From contig CBDFNC010000003.1 of assembly GCA_965249895.1 (NCBI GenBank), positions 124,001 to 188,000 of the forward strand: a stretch of DNA of 64,000 nucleotides. Reading direction: 5' to 3'. The first letter of the stretch is position 1; the number at the start of each line of letters is the position of its first letter. Position numbers and translations under genes: made by a program. The notes beneath the pieces were generated by a model. That model was not told where the DNA came from. It made no database searches and saw only the letters and a program-made list of their open reading frames with translations. The DNA comes from CBDFNC01 sp965249895. GTDB taxonomy: Bacteria > Pseudomonadota > Gammaproteobacteria > Enterobacterales > CBDFNC01. Below, in pieces: positions 35,185-43,642 of this stretch.

Positions 35185-35574
35185 ATGGAAAACGTGGAAC
35201 TGAACTATTGGTGGCTATCTGCAGGTGGACTTTGTTTTCTCACCGCACTGCTACACCTTATTGGCGGTCACTTTGATCCTGTTAAACCATTTTTACAGTC
35301 CGATGTAAACCCCGTGACCAAGGCAACTCTCTACGCCTGCTGGCACATGGTGACAATCGTTCTATTTAGCTCAGCGTTATTGATAATTTACGGAGCATTA
35401 GATCAAAAGCAATCACTGGAGACAGCCATCAGCTTTGTATCCATTCAATACATACTGTTTGCGCTGATTTTCCTGGTAGTTGCCAAACGACTAGCACTCT
35501 CAAACAAACTATTGTCCCTGCCCCAATGGATCTTATTAGCCCCCATAGGGGTGATGGGTTTATTAGGCGCCTAA
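35185..35574 (+). CDS. Small four-helix membrane protein
   Basis: 129 residues, 27 bp after the kinase gene, with GAGG upstream of ATG. Four hydrophobic helices: WWLSAGGLCFLTALLHLIGG, ACWHMVTIVLFSSALLIIYGAL, YILFALIFLVVAKRL and WILLAPIGVMGLLGA. Two histidines (LLHLIGGH, CWHMV) sit in or near helices. The family is not recognised. Its position inside the TetR/ABC1-kinase operon suggests a membrane partner, but no direct evidence. Confidence 0.72.
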   Translation: MENVELNYWWLSAGGLCFLTALLHLIGGHFDPVKPFLQSDVNPVTKATLYACWHMVTIVLFSSALLIIYGALDQKQSLETAISFVSIQYILFALIFLVVAKRLALSNKLLSLPQWILLAPIGVMGLLGA

Positions 35575-35588
35575 GCGCCGGGAGAAAA

Positions 35589-35762
35589 ATGATGGATTTT
35601 ATGGAATTTGCCAGTCTGCTATTGGTTGGGAAAAAAGCCCTGACCGATGAAAACTGGATTCCTGATACCGAACCAGCGCCTGAACAAGCAACCAGGCTTG
35701 ATAAGGTTTTCCAACAAGGAGCACAAAATGAAAACAGCACAACTAACCAGCAACCCGAGTAA
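35589..35762 (+). CDS. Small acidic protein of unknown function
   Basis: 57 residues with GGGAG just upstream of ATG 35589, 14 bp after the preceding gene. It reads MMDFMEFASLLLVGKKAL at the N-terminus, then an acidic, proline- and glutamine-rich tail. Its last 35 bp overlap the next gene's start in another frame. The good ribosome binding site argues for translation; the low-complexity tail and overlap leave doubt. Could be a relic of a longer gene. Confidence 0.45.
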   Translation: MMDFMEFASLLLVGKKALTDENWIPDTEPAPEQATRLDKVFQQGAQNENSTTNQQPE

Positions 35763-36147
35763 CACTATAAATATCCGGAAAATCAAAGCTCTGTACCTTG
35801 CCCTGAAAAGTCGAGATCAAGCCGCCTTAGCCGATCTTCTGGTGGCAGAGCCCACCTGGGATGTGGCGCCGGGATGCCCGCATGGCGCCCTATATAAAGG
35901 CATGACGGCCATATTTGGCGAGTTTTATCCAAAATTACTAACTGGGTTTAATGCTTTTTCTGCAAATCCGGAAACTTATGTCGATGGTGGCGACAAGGTT
36001 GTGGTGCTTGGTCACTATCAATTCAACAAAACTGGCGATGATAATAATACCTCCGCACGCTTTGCTCATACCTGGCAGATAGATAGCGACGGGCGGATCG
36101 AAGGAGTATGGCAAGTAGCCGATACTGCGATTTTAACCGCTAACTGA
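35728..36147 (+). CDS. SnoaL-like (NTF2-fold) protein, copy A
   Basis: 139 residues; AGGAG 7 bp before ATG 35728. The fold is NTF2/SnoaL-like: an N-terminal helix IRKIKALYLALKSRDQAALADLLV, then WDVAPGCPHGALYKGMTAIFGEFYPKLL and the strand-rich VVVLGHYQFNKTG ... FAHTWQIDSDGRIEGVWQVADTA. Such proteins act as isomerases, cyclases or ligand-binding subunits. A second copy follows 562 bp downstream as a fusion. The two C-terminal halves are almost identical at DNA level, indicating recent duplication or gene conversion. Confidence 0.82.
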   Translation: MKTAQLTSNPSNTINIRKIKALYLALKSRDQAALADLLVAEPTWDVAPGCPHGALYKGMTAIFGEFYPKLLTGFNAFSANPETYVDGGDKVVVLGHYQFNKTGDDNNTSARFAHTWQIDSDGRIEGVWQVADTAILTAN

Positions 36148-36857
36148 TATTTTTTAACTAATGAATAATGGTGATATTGTGAACAAATTTAAATTATTAA
36201 GCTTATTTACTTCAGCGCTTTGTTTATACCTGTTTTATTTGCTGCAAGTTTCCCCGCAATCATCTTTGGCCTACTTGGGGCTCGAAAGCAACGAAACAGC
36301 GCAGATAACCAGCAAGCCAGCTGACACGACAAATATCAGACAGGTCAAAGCCTTGTACCTTGCCCTGAAAAATCGAGACAAAGCCGCTTTAGCTAACCTT
36401 TTGGTTGCGGAGCCCACCTGGGATGTCACCCCCGGCTTCCCCCATGGCGCCCAATATAAAGGCATGGCGGCCATATTTGGCGAGTTTTATCCAAAATTAC
36501 TAACTGGGTTTAATGCTTTTTCTGCAAATCCGGAAACTTATGTTGATGGTGGCGACAAGGTTGTGGTGCTTGGTCACTATCAATTCAACAAAACTGGCGA
36601 TGATAATAGTACATCCGCACGCTTTACTCATACCTGGCAAATAGCTAGCGACGGGCGGATCGAAGGAGTATGGCAGGTAGCCGATACTGCGATGTTAGCC
36701 GCTAACTAATATTATTTAACCAGTGAATAATGGAGATATTGTGAACAAATTTAAATTATTAAGCTTATTTACTTCGGCGCTTTGTTTTTACCTGTTTTAT
36801 TTACTGCTGTTTTCCCCGCAGTCATTCTTGGCCGACTTGGGTGTAGAGGGCAGTGAA
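35734..36857 (+). repeat. 562-bp tandem duplication spanning SnoaL gene and the start of a membrane-protein gene
   Basis: Positions 35734-36295 align with 36296 to about 36857 at a constant offset of 562 bp. The alignment includes the SnoaL gene, its stop (36147 and 36709), the spacer, the ATTGTGAACAAATTTAAA start region (36179 and 36741) and about 39 codons of the membrane-protein gene. The breakpoint at 36295/36296 creates an in-frame fusion. Identity is very high in the second half of SnoaL and lower at its start, suggesting later gene conversion. Confidence 0.92.
36179..36709 (+). CDS. Chimeric membrane-anchored SnoaL-like protein, copy B
   Basis: 176 residues from GTG 36179 (ATG 36161 is an in-frame alternative). 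Residues 1-39 are the N-terminal helix of the downstream membrane protein (NKFKLLSLFTSALCLYLFYLLQVSP). From about residue 40 the sequence switches to the SnoaL-like domain of copy A (TAQITSKPADTTNIRQVKALYLALKNRD onward). The fusion is explained exactly by the 562-bp duplication. The helix could act as a signal anchor, moving the SnoaL domain to the periplasmic face. The frame is intact, so the hybrid is probably made, but function is unproven. Confidence 0.75.
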   Translation: MNKFKLLSLFTSALCLYLFYLLQVSPQSSLAYLGLESNETAQITSKPADTTNIRQVKALYLALKNRDKAALANLLVAEPTWDVTPGFPHGAQYKGMAAIFGEFYPKLLTGFNAFSANPETYVDGGDKVVVLGHYQFNKTGDDNSTSARFTHTWQIASDGRIEGVWQVADTAMLAAN

Positions 36858-37127
36858 GCTGCATACTTTGTTTCTCGTCGTGCCGCTATGCTGATGCTGG
36901 GCATCAGTATATTGACATTTTTTATCCGCAGCCTGCCCCATTCTCAAGCCAGGCAAGCTATAGCGCTCAGCATATGCATCACTATGTCTGGCCTGGCGTT
37001 AGCGGGAAGTTATGAGTTGTTACGAGGGTTTGTCGGTCAGGACATACTCACAGCCATTGTCATAGAAACCATACTGGCCGCTTCATTTCTTTATATATGG
37101 TTTGCTAACAGGCGTTTGGCTGGTTAG
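36741..37127 (+). CDS. Four-helix membrane protein (parent of chimera N-terminus)
   Basis: 128 residues from GTG 36741 with GGAG 7 bp upstream, chosen by comparison with the duplicated copy at 36179. Hydrophobic segments: LLSLFTSALCFYLFYLLLF, AAMLMLGISILTFFI, AIALSICITMSGLALAGSYELL and AIVIETILAASFLYIWF. It resembles small uncharacterised membrane proteins of the DUF4345 type in layout, but I do not assign it. It ends the duplicated block and precedes a DUF4345 gene. Confidence 0.7.
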   Translation: MNKFKLLSLFTSALCFYLFYLLLFSPQSFLADLGVEGSEAAYFVSRRAAMLMLGISILTFFIRSLPHSQARQAIALSICITMSGLALAGSYELLRGFVGQDILTAIVIETILAASFLYIWFANRRLAG

Positions 37128-37192
37128 TTGCTTCTTTCGGGCATGCTGGCGGCAAAAACAGAATACACTTTTTTAACTAAAGCGAGATCAGA

Positions 37193-37600
37193 ATGGAGTC
37201 CATACTTAAATATCTCCTTTACATAATTTTCCTGGTATCTCTACTTACCGGAGTGAATATATTGATTGGCGGAGCATTAGCCGTACCAGGAGCAACAATT
37301 GGAGTTGAGGCAAAGATTGATAACGAGCTAAGATATTTTTCGATGTTTTGGGTCGCTTATGGAGGGTTTTGTTTTTGGGTCGCAAGAAATATAAGCGAAC
37401 GACATAATTTCATCCCATTTATTGCGTTTGCACTCTGTTTAGGTGGCGTTGGCAGACTAGTTTCCGTTTTATTGGTTGGGACCCCAGGTAGTTTCCTATT
37501 AACGGCTATGTTGGTTGAATTCGTATTGCCTTTAGTAATTTACCTTATCTACCAAAAACAAAGAAAGAACCAATTATCTGCCGTTACCAGCCATGCATAA
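37193..37600 (+). CDS. DUF4345 membrane protein
   Basis: 135 residues with four hydrophobic helices. DUF4345 features are visible: GALAVPGATIGVEAKIDNELRYFSMFWVAYGGFCFWVARN and, after a short loop, ALCLGGVGRLVSVLLVGTPG with the conserved GR. The family's function is unknown. It is in the same orientation as the upstream membrane genes, 65 bp away, and precedes the DUF2867 gene. Confidence 0.8.
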   Translation: MESILKYLLYIIFLVSLLTGVNILIGGALAVPGATIGVEAKIDNELRYFSMFWVAYGGFCFWVARNISERHNFIPFIAFALCLGGVGRLVSVLLVGTPGSFLLTAMLVEFVLPLVIYLIYQKQRKNQLSAVTSHA

Positions 37601-37634
37601 CACGCAATAAGTATACAATTTCGGGGAGTCGTAA

Positions 37635-38141
37635 ATGAAAATAGAAACAGTAGAGCTGCCGGTGAACAGTTTGCAACATGGATTATGGCAACAGGTCACC
37701 TACCAGGATGCCTATCAGGTAAACCTGATTAACAGTGAACTGTCCATAGATGATATCTATATGGCCATCTTTGCTCATAGCCCGGCGTGGGTAAATAAGC
37801 TGATGACACTACGTAATAAATTGGTAAAACCCCTGGGGTTAAAAACGGGCGCTCTGGTAATCGAGGCAGAGAGTTCCGGCCATATACAAGTCGGGGATCA
37901 ACTGGGAATATTCCGGGTTATACATAGAAATGACAATGAAATTGTCGTGGGGGAGGATGACAGTCACCTGGATTTCAGGATATCAGTGTTAAAAAACCAG
38001 GCACAAAACCTGGTAACAGTATCTACCCAGGTGAAGGCTCATAACTCTGTGGGCAGGTATTATATGGCTGTCATTAAACCCTTTCATAAACAACTGGTTA
38101 AATTCACCCTAAACGATGCCACCAAAAAGGGCCGGATCTAA
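37635..38141 (+). CDS. DUF2867 protein
   Basis: 168 residues with GGGGAG 7 bp before ATG. The pattern YQVNLINSELSIDDIYMAIFAHSPAWVNKLMTLRN followed by GDQLGIFRVIHRNDNEIVVGEDDSHLDFRISV is that of DUF2867, a lipid- or polyketide-binding-like beta-barrel family. It is the last plus-strand gene of the TetR/ABC1-kinase run. Its stop overlaps the stop of the convergent GGDEF/EAL gene by 4 bp. Function unknown. Confidence 0.78.
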   Translation: MKIETVELPVNSLQHGLWQQVTYQDAYQVNLINSELSIDDIYMAIFAHSPAWVNKLMTLRNKLVKPLGLKTGALVIEAESSGHIQVGDQLGIFRVIHRNDNEIVVGEDDSHLDFRISVLKNQAQNLVTVSTQVKAHNSVGRYYMAVIKPFHKQLVKFTLNDATKKGRI

Positions 38142-40318
38142 TTATTCAGCAACTGTTCAAACTCACTAGCCGGCATAGGGCTATAGTAGAGCTCTCCTTG
38201 CAAATAGTGGCACCCCAAGGTTTTTAGCATAGTTTGCTGTTGCCGTGTTTCAACACCTTCGGCCACAACCTGAGCATCAAAGACCTCCGCTATTTGCACT
38301 ACGGCACGAAATAAAGTTTGCTGCTGCACATCCTTTTCAATGCCTTTAACGAATGAGCGCGCCACCTTAATAACGGCAGGTTTGATGGTATGAATGTAGG
38401 AAAGCGAGCAAAACCCGGTACCAAACTCGTCCAGACATATGGTTACCCCAAAATCGCGGAGCCGGTTTAACTGCTTGAGCACCAAAGCCTGCTCTTCAAT
38501 CAGTACACTCTCGGTGATTTCGATGGCTAACCGGGATGGATCAACACCAGATAACTTGACTAAGCTGATCCATTGTTCAACCCAATCCACATCCCTCAGC
38601 TCAAGAGCAGAACAATTTACCGTCACTTGCGGCACCCGTGCGAGTAGCTCTGTATTTTGCATGGCGGTAAGCACGTAATCGACTACAAACAAGCCCAATT
38701 TCCCGATCAAGCCAGTTTCCTCAGCCACAGGGATGAATTCACAGGGGGCAACCTCTCCTAACTGCTCATCAGTCCAGCGCAACAAGGCTTCTCCCTTACA
38801 AATTGTATCGGCCTCAGCAGACACTATAGGCTGAAAAGCCAGTTCCAGATGACCCTCTTTAAGGGCCAGGATTAAGCGCTGACGAAGTAAGGTTTTTCTT
38901 TTATGCTGCTGATGTAATTGCTCCTCGTAAAACCGAAAGCAGTTACGACCTTCTTGTTTGGCCCGGTACATTGCCAGATCTGCTGCCCTTAACCAGGTTT
39001 CTTCCCTGTCCGCATCTTCAGGGTAAAGTGCAATACCAATACTGACAGACACAGTGTCGCTTACCCCTTCGAGGTAAATAGGTTGGGCCAAGCTACTTAG
39101 CAGACGTTTGACCTGGCCACGGATCTGTTCCCTGTCCTGTTCTTTTGCGATAACAGCAAATTCGTCACCCCCAATACGGGCAACACAAGCAATCGCGCCA
39201 AACTTCTCGCTCAGGCGCTGAGCCGTTACCTGTAATACTTTATCGCCAAATTCATGGCCGTGAGTATCATTGATCTGTTTAAACAGGTCCAAGTCTAAAA
39301 AAATCAAGGCCCAGCAACTGTCCGTATTTTTTGCCTGCTGAACAATCGCCGCAAGCCGTTGTTTAAATTCGTACCTGTTGTGTAGACCCGTTACTTCATC
39401 AAAGTGTGCCTGTTTATAAATAAGCTCTGCGGCTCGCTTGCGTTCGGTAATATCTTCAACAAACCCCACATAACGCCGCACATTGCCAAACTCGTCTTTA
39501 ATGGTAAATATTTGTTGAGCGACAACAAACTCTTCGCCATTCCGCTTTCGGTTAATAATTTCTCCCTTCCAGCAACTCATGGTTTTAATGTCGCTCCACA
39601 GCTTTTTGTAGAATGCTTGATCATGACGACCGGATGACAAAAAACCGAGAGAGAGGCCCTTTATTTCTTCGAGGCTATATCCGGTAATATCCTGATAGGA
39701 TTTATTGACGTGAATGATCTGGCCGAGGTCATCGGTAATAACGATACCACTTGGGGAATGATCCAAGACCATACTGGATTGTTCCAGTCGCTCTACCAGG
39801 GCAAATCGATCCAGGGCCAAACTGATCAAGGTAGCGCAATCTTTGATAAGGTTTAACTGCTTTGCGCTTGGCTGTCTGGGCTGTCTATGATAAATGGCAA
39901 AGGTGCCAATACACCTATGCTTGGCATCTAATATGGGTTCGGACCAACAGGCCTGAACCCCAGCTTTTAGCGCAAGGTCTTTAAAAGAAGTCCAATACGG
40001 GTGCACATTAATGTTATCGACAATTACAGTGTTTCGCTCATAAGCAGCAGTGCCACAAGATCCTATGCCCTTTCCTATGCTCAAACCTGTAATGGCCTGG
40101 TTATAAAAATCCGGCAGGGTCGGAGCAATTACACGGTATATTTTGTGGGTATCCTGATCCAACAGTAAAACAGAGGCGATATAGTCGTTGTCACTTTTTT
40201 CCAGGGTAACTAAAAAATCCCTAATCGCGTCATCAAAAGACTCACCTTGCAACAGGACATTCATCAAGGCATTTATCTGGGGTTCAGCGATATTCTTAAA
40301 TTCTACAGCTCGTTTCAT
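38138..40318 (-). CDS. GAF-PAS-GGDEF-EAL c-di-GMP signalling protein
   Basis: 726 residues, cytosolic (no transmembrane helix). GAF domain about 20-170 (GSCGTAAYERNTVIVDNINVHPYW), PAS about 180-300 (SGIVITDDLGQIIHVNKSYQDITGY, followed by the PAC segment YVGFVEDITERKR), GGDEF about 300-460 with an intact RIGGDEFAVI near 382, and EAL about 475-720. The EAL domain has KGEALLRW, but the conserved DDFGTG is DEFGTG and the usual LKIDRSF is IKVARSF. Phosphodiesterase activity may be reduced, while the cyclase motif is intact. No stable neighbour operon. Confidence 0.88.
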   Translation of the reverse strand: MKRAVEFKNIAEPQINALMNVLLQGESFDDAIRDFLVTLEKSDNDYIASVLLLDQDTHKIYRVIAPTLPDFYNQAITGLSIGKGIGSCGTAAYERNTVIVDNINVHPYWTSFKDLALKAGVQACWSEPILDAKHRCIGTFAIYHRQPRQPSAKQLNLIKDCATLISLALDRFALVERLEQSSMVLDHSPSGIVITDDLGQIIHVNKSYQDITGYSLEEIKGLSLGFLSSGRHDQAFYKKLWSDIKTMSCWKGEIINRKRNGEEFVVAQQIFTIKDEFGNVRRYVGFVEDITERKRAAELIYKQAHFDEVTGLHNRYEFKQRLAAIVQQAKNTDSCWALIFLDLDLFKQINDTHGHEFGDKVLQVTAQRLSEKFGAIACVARIGGDEFAVIAKEQDREQIRGQVKRLLSSLAQPIYLEGVSDTVSVSIGIALYPEDADREETWLRAADLAMYRAKQEGRNCFRFYEEQLHQQHKRKTLLRQRLILALKEGHLELAFQPIVSAEADTICKGEALLRWTDEQLGEVAPCEFIPVAEETGLIGKLGLFVVDYVLTAMQNTELLARVPQVTVNCSALELRDVDWVEQWISLVKLSGVDPSRLAIEITESVLIEEQALVLKQLNRLRDFGVTICLDEFGTGFCSLSYIHTIKPAVIKVARSFVKGIEKDVQQQTLFRAVVQIAEVFDAQVVAEGVETRQQQTMLKTLGCHYLQGELYYSPMPASEFEQLLNN

Positions 40319-40703
40319 TGGTCGACGTCACCCTGGATACAGCTAAAACGGATTTGTGCCCACAATAGGTAGCAATTTCATTGCCTTATATTATCTTCAT
40401 GATAATCAATCCCAACAATGCCACAAATAAACCAAAATAAGCTCGACCAACATCATATTTAGCTAACTAACCTAGAATATCTAGATAGATGCATTAACAA
40501 ACTAAACTTTGAATAGTTATTTGTATTTAGATTGGAAATAACTGCAACACCATTAGATGTTAAGGGCCTTAAGCCGGACTCTGAGCGAAATGATAAAAGA
40601 AGCAGAATAATCTGTGGTTTGCTGGGCTGTGAGCCAGGGTATATGTTTGCCTGGTCACGTATTTAGCGACCAGACAAGGTTTAGTGACATTTGGTGAGTG
40701 AAA
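40319..40703. other. 385-bp intergenic region without recognised gene
   Basis: AT-rich DNA between two minus-strand genes. I see no ORF with a ribosome binding site, no repeat and no strong terminator. A short hairpin, CTGGTC pairing with GACCAG (about 40653-40675), lies after pdxJ but lacks a T-run. The GGDEF/EAL promoter is upstream of 40318 on the minus strand but cannot be assigned precisely. Confidence 0.5.
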
Positions 40704-41444
40704 TTATGAGGCTGAGTTGTTACAAATCTCAACATAGGAGTTCATAGTATTGGCAAATCCATTCTCCAGGGATTCAACAATTAAGGCGTGGCCAATGGAG
40801 ACTTCCATAATGCCTGGAATAGTAAGAAATTCAGCCAGGTTTTCCAGGTTTAAGTCATGACCCGCATTCACTTCCAAGCCTAACTCCTGAGCAGCCAGAG
40901 TGGCTTCCCTGTATTCAGCCAACACTTCTGCTTGTTTATCCGTGCCAAAGGCTTGCGCATAAGATTCGGTATATAACTCGATACGTTCGGCTCCCGTTGC
41001 TTTGACAAGTTTCATTTGTCCGGCAACCGGGTCCATAAATAAGCTGACCCGTACTCCTGCGGCTTGTAGCTTTTTGACGATTTCAGTAACCATTTCGCCG
41101 TCTTTCTCCAAATCCCAACCATGGTCGGAAGTAATTTGATTTGGATCGTCGGGAACTAAAGTGCATTGATGGGGTTTCGCATCCAGGACAACATCCAGAA
41201 ATTCCTGACACGGGTAACCTTCAATATTCACCTCTGCGCCGGGAAATTCTGTGGCTAACGCTTGCAGATCATATACATCTGAGTATCTGGCATGTCGCTG
41301 ATCCGGTCTCGGATGCAGGGTTAAGCCATTAATGCCCAGCTCCAGACCTTTACGCGCAAACCCTACTACACTAGGGTAATCTCTACCCCTGGAGTTTCTT
41401 AACAAGGCTATTTTATTGAAGTTAACGCTAAAGAAAGTGGCCAT
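40704..41444 (-). CDS. pdxJ: Pyridoxine 5'-phosphate synthase
   Basis: 246 residues, standard PdxJ length. Family signatures: FSVNFNKIALLRNSRG at the N-terminus, GLTLHPRPDQRHARYSD near 40, CTLVPDDPNQITSDHGWDL near 95, and GHDLNLENLAEFLTIPGIMEVSIGHALI near 195. PdxJ condenses 3-amino-1-hydroxyacetone 1-phosphate with 1-deoxyxylulose 5-phosphate to make pyridoxine 5'-phosphate. In many gammaproteobacteria pdxJ lies with recO and acpS; here it stands alone. That is a placement difference, not evidence of decay. Confidence 0.96.
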   Translation of the reverse strand: MATFFSVNFNKIALLRNSRGRDYPSVVGFARKGLELGINGLTLHPRPDQRHARYSDVYDLQALATEFPGAEVNIEGYPCQEFLDVVLDAKPHQCTLVPDDPNQITSDHGWDLEKDGEMVTEIVKKLQAAGVRVSLFMDPVAGQMKLVKATGAERIELYTESYAQAFGTDKQAEVLAEYREATLAAQELGLEVNAGHDLNLENLAEFLTIPGIMEVSIGHALIVESLENGFANTMNSYVEICNNSAS

Positions 41445-41689
41445 TAATACATTCCGTTAGATTACCAAAGGGCAAAAAATACCATAATCTTCAACATTTG
41501 TGTCTGCTTGTTTCGTTTCTGTAACAAATATCTTTTATTGCGACTAACCAGGCTGCATCCAGCTCGTTCGATGCTTGCAAGTAATCGCTTGCAATCGAGG
41601 TAACTGGGGGTAGATTATCGCCAAGGGTCCGTTTGTGCCTTATACCTGACCCTCACCTCTTGGTTTCCTCGCTTGTATAGTAACGGCCG

Positions 41690-42964
41690 TCAGTGGTGCA
41701 GCACAGCATAAATAGGCTCAGCCGATTGGCGGCGGAGCATCAAGTTTTCGAAACTGCCATCTATGGGCTGGAGACAAGCGCGGCAAGCCCCGCTTCGGAA
41801 ATTAGCAGGAAAACTAATCCCGTTTGCATCGGCCAAATCAAGCAGAGTACCACTTTTCGACGTCCAGACCGCGTCGAAGTCAGCTTCGGTAAACCGGACA
41901 GCCAGCGGACCGGAATGTGAAGCTAGTCTGGTTTCCGGGACTGCTTTTTGAGGCGAGCAAAATACATCCTCATTAATTTGGTTTTCGTGCACACCCATTT
42001 TGAGCAGAGCAACACGCATTGCAGTACCAAAACCAGACTGTCCGCAAAGGAATATCTGTGCAGTGCCAAGATCTAAGCCTCCGGTCACCTTGTCCAGATC
42101 TATCCGCCCTTGGTATGCTCCTGCTTGCTCACACACTGCGCCGCTCATAAACAAAAACGCCTTTGCATTGTTGAGTGTTTGGCTTCCTTCGATAACTTCC
42201 TGCCACAAAGCAAGGTCGTCTGGGTTCCTGACCTCATGACCAAATCGCACGGGACAGGTATGTCACGACTCCAGTAATTCGGACAGTACCGACTGTCGCC
42301 ACGGTTATGCCAATACCGGCAGTCAATATCACAAAGGGTGTACCAGGGAGCTTATTTGGGCACCATTCCAGCGATGGATCAACAAACGGCCCGCTTGCGA
42401 TAATGGCATCGCCTTTATGCAAAGAGTTATGTAACAAGGGACACAGTTGTGCGGGAGCCTTCTCTTGCTTAATGCTCAGCCGCAGGCGGCGGCCATCAGC
42501 GGATCTGTCCGGCCACTTGTGACAACGCCTTTACCGTCGTTAGATTAATAACAGAAATCATCGCATCAGGGTGATCCCAATACCCAACACTGGCCCGCGC
42601 CTGCGAAAAACCGGCTTCTGGATGATCGAACCACTGTTTAAGCACAGGTTTATTTTCGAGCCTTTCCTCAACCTGGATTTCATCACCGCTAGGATGTTGG
42701 AGACAAAGCTCTCCATTATTATTTTTTCGAATTCGGTAGAGCGGCAGACCCTCTTCTCTGGTCATGCGCACCAACGCCTGACACTGGGTCCAGCTACCAT
42801 CAGCCGCAACATCCTGTGAGCCATTTCGGATAGCCCAGCGGCGATCGCCAGGCAATCCGCCGCCAACAGCTAGATTAACCTGGGAATCCCTTGATCGGAT
42901 AACTGTTAATCGAGATCAACCGGGCTAAAGGCCCAGCAGAGCCATGACTGATTTTTGCTTTCAT
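41690..42964 (-). pseudogene. Degraded MOSC / ferredoxin-reductase / 2Fe-2S fusion gene
   Basis: Minus-strand fragments in several frames follow the order of a MOSC-FNR-ferredoxin fusion. MKAKISHGSAGPLARLISINSYPIKGFPG starts at ATG 42964 (GGAAG upstream). After a frameshift, GGGLPGDRRWAI and the MOSC N-terminal domain run to about 42500. After another shift, LHNSLHKGDAIIASGPFVD and FVILTAGIGITVATVGT (FAD/NAD site, altered) reach 42234. After a third, VRNPDDLALWQEV, IFLCGQSGFGTAMR and a ferredoxin-like end (FRSGACRACLQPIDG) reach the stop at 41690. The MOSC C-terminal half is missing and at least one 2Fe-2S cysteine is gone. It is clearly nonfunctional. Confidence 0.78.
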
Positions 42965-43014
42965 AGTGAGCTTCCAGTGTCGATGATGAGCAATTTATAG
43001 AAATAAATTTGCAG

Positions 43015-43560
43015 TTATTGAGACTGCGAGGAATTGTGCGGTTTTCGCCACTGTTCAAAAGCCGACTTTTCAGACCTGTCGATAATAGCGCTCTGGTTAA
43101 TCATACGCTCGGTCATGACAATACCGTCCAAATGATCAATTTCGTGTTGTAATAATTCTGATAGGTCCAGGGAGCACTTGGTCAGCTCGTGTAGTTGGAA
43201 CTGTTCATCATAGTATTGAACATCGATAGATATATGCCGCTCAACTTCCACCAACAATGAAGGCATGCTCATGCAGTCATCCCAAATCACTTTTGTGTCT
43301 TCACTTTTATTGGTGATAACCGGGTTTATCATAATAAATGGTCCCTCACCCAAATTTAATCCAATCATGCGTTTATTGATGCCAACTTGTGGTGCTGCAA
43401 TCGCCCGCCCCCAACCGTGTTGCCGCTTAAACTCACTCAATGTTGCAAATAACTGCTCTATTTCATTTTCCAACCCTGGCTGCGGCTGATTGTTTTCCAC
43501 TGGGTGACAAACTTCTAACAGGCCTGGATTACCAAATTGTAAAATGTTTAATTTATTCAT
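43015..43560 (-). CDS. Peptide deformylase-like protein
   Basis: 181 residues. The three deformylase motifs are present in modified form: GRAIAAPQVGI (usually GxGxAAxQ), WDDCMSMP (usually EGCLS) and LLQHEIDHLDGI (HExxH, metal-binding). Deformylase removes the N-formyl group from nascent proteins. The altered motif 2 and the neighbourhood of a PLP lyase rather than fmt suggest a secondary or divergent copy. It lies 83 bp downstream of the lyase gene on the same strand and may be co-transcribed. Whether its substrate is N-formyl-methionyl peptide or another N-formyl compound is open. Confidence 0.82.
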   Translation of the reverse strand: MNKLNILQFGNPGLLEVCHPVENNQPQPGLENEIEQLFATLSEFKRQHGWGRAIAAPQVGINKRMIGLNLGEGPFIMINPVITNKSEDTKVIWDDCMSMPSLLVEVERHISIDVQYYDEQFQLHELTKCSLDLSELLQHEIDHLDGIVMTERMINQSAIIDRSEKSAFEQWRKPHNSSQSQ

Positions 43561-43642
43561 TGTGTTGCTCGATAATAGTTGATTGGTTAATGCCTTATTC
43601 AGCGCTATCTAGGCTGGTTAAATAACCACTTATCCTTTTAGG

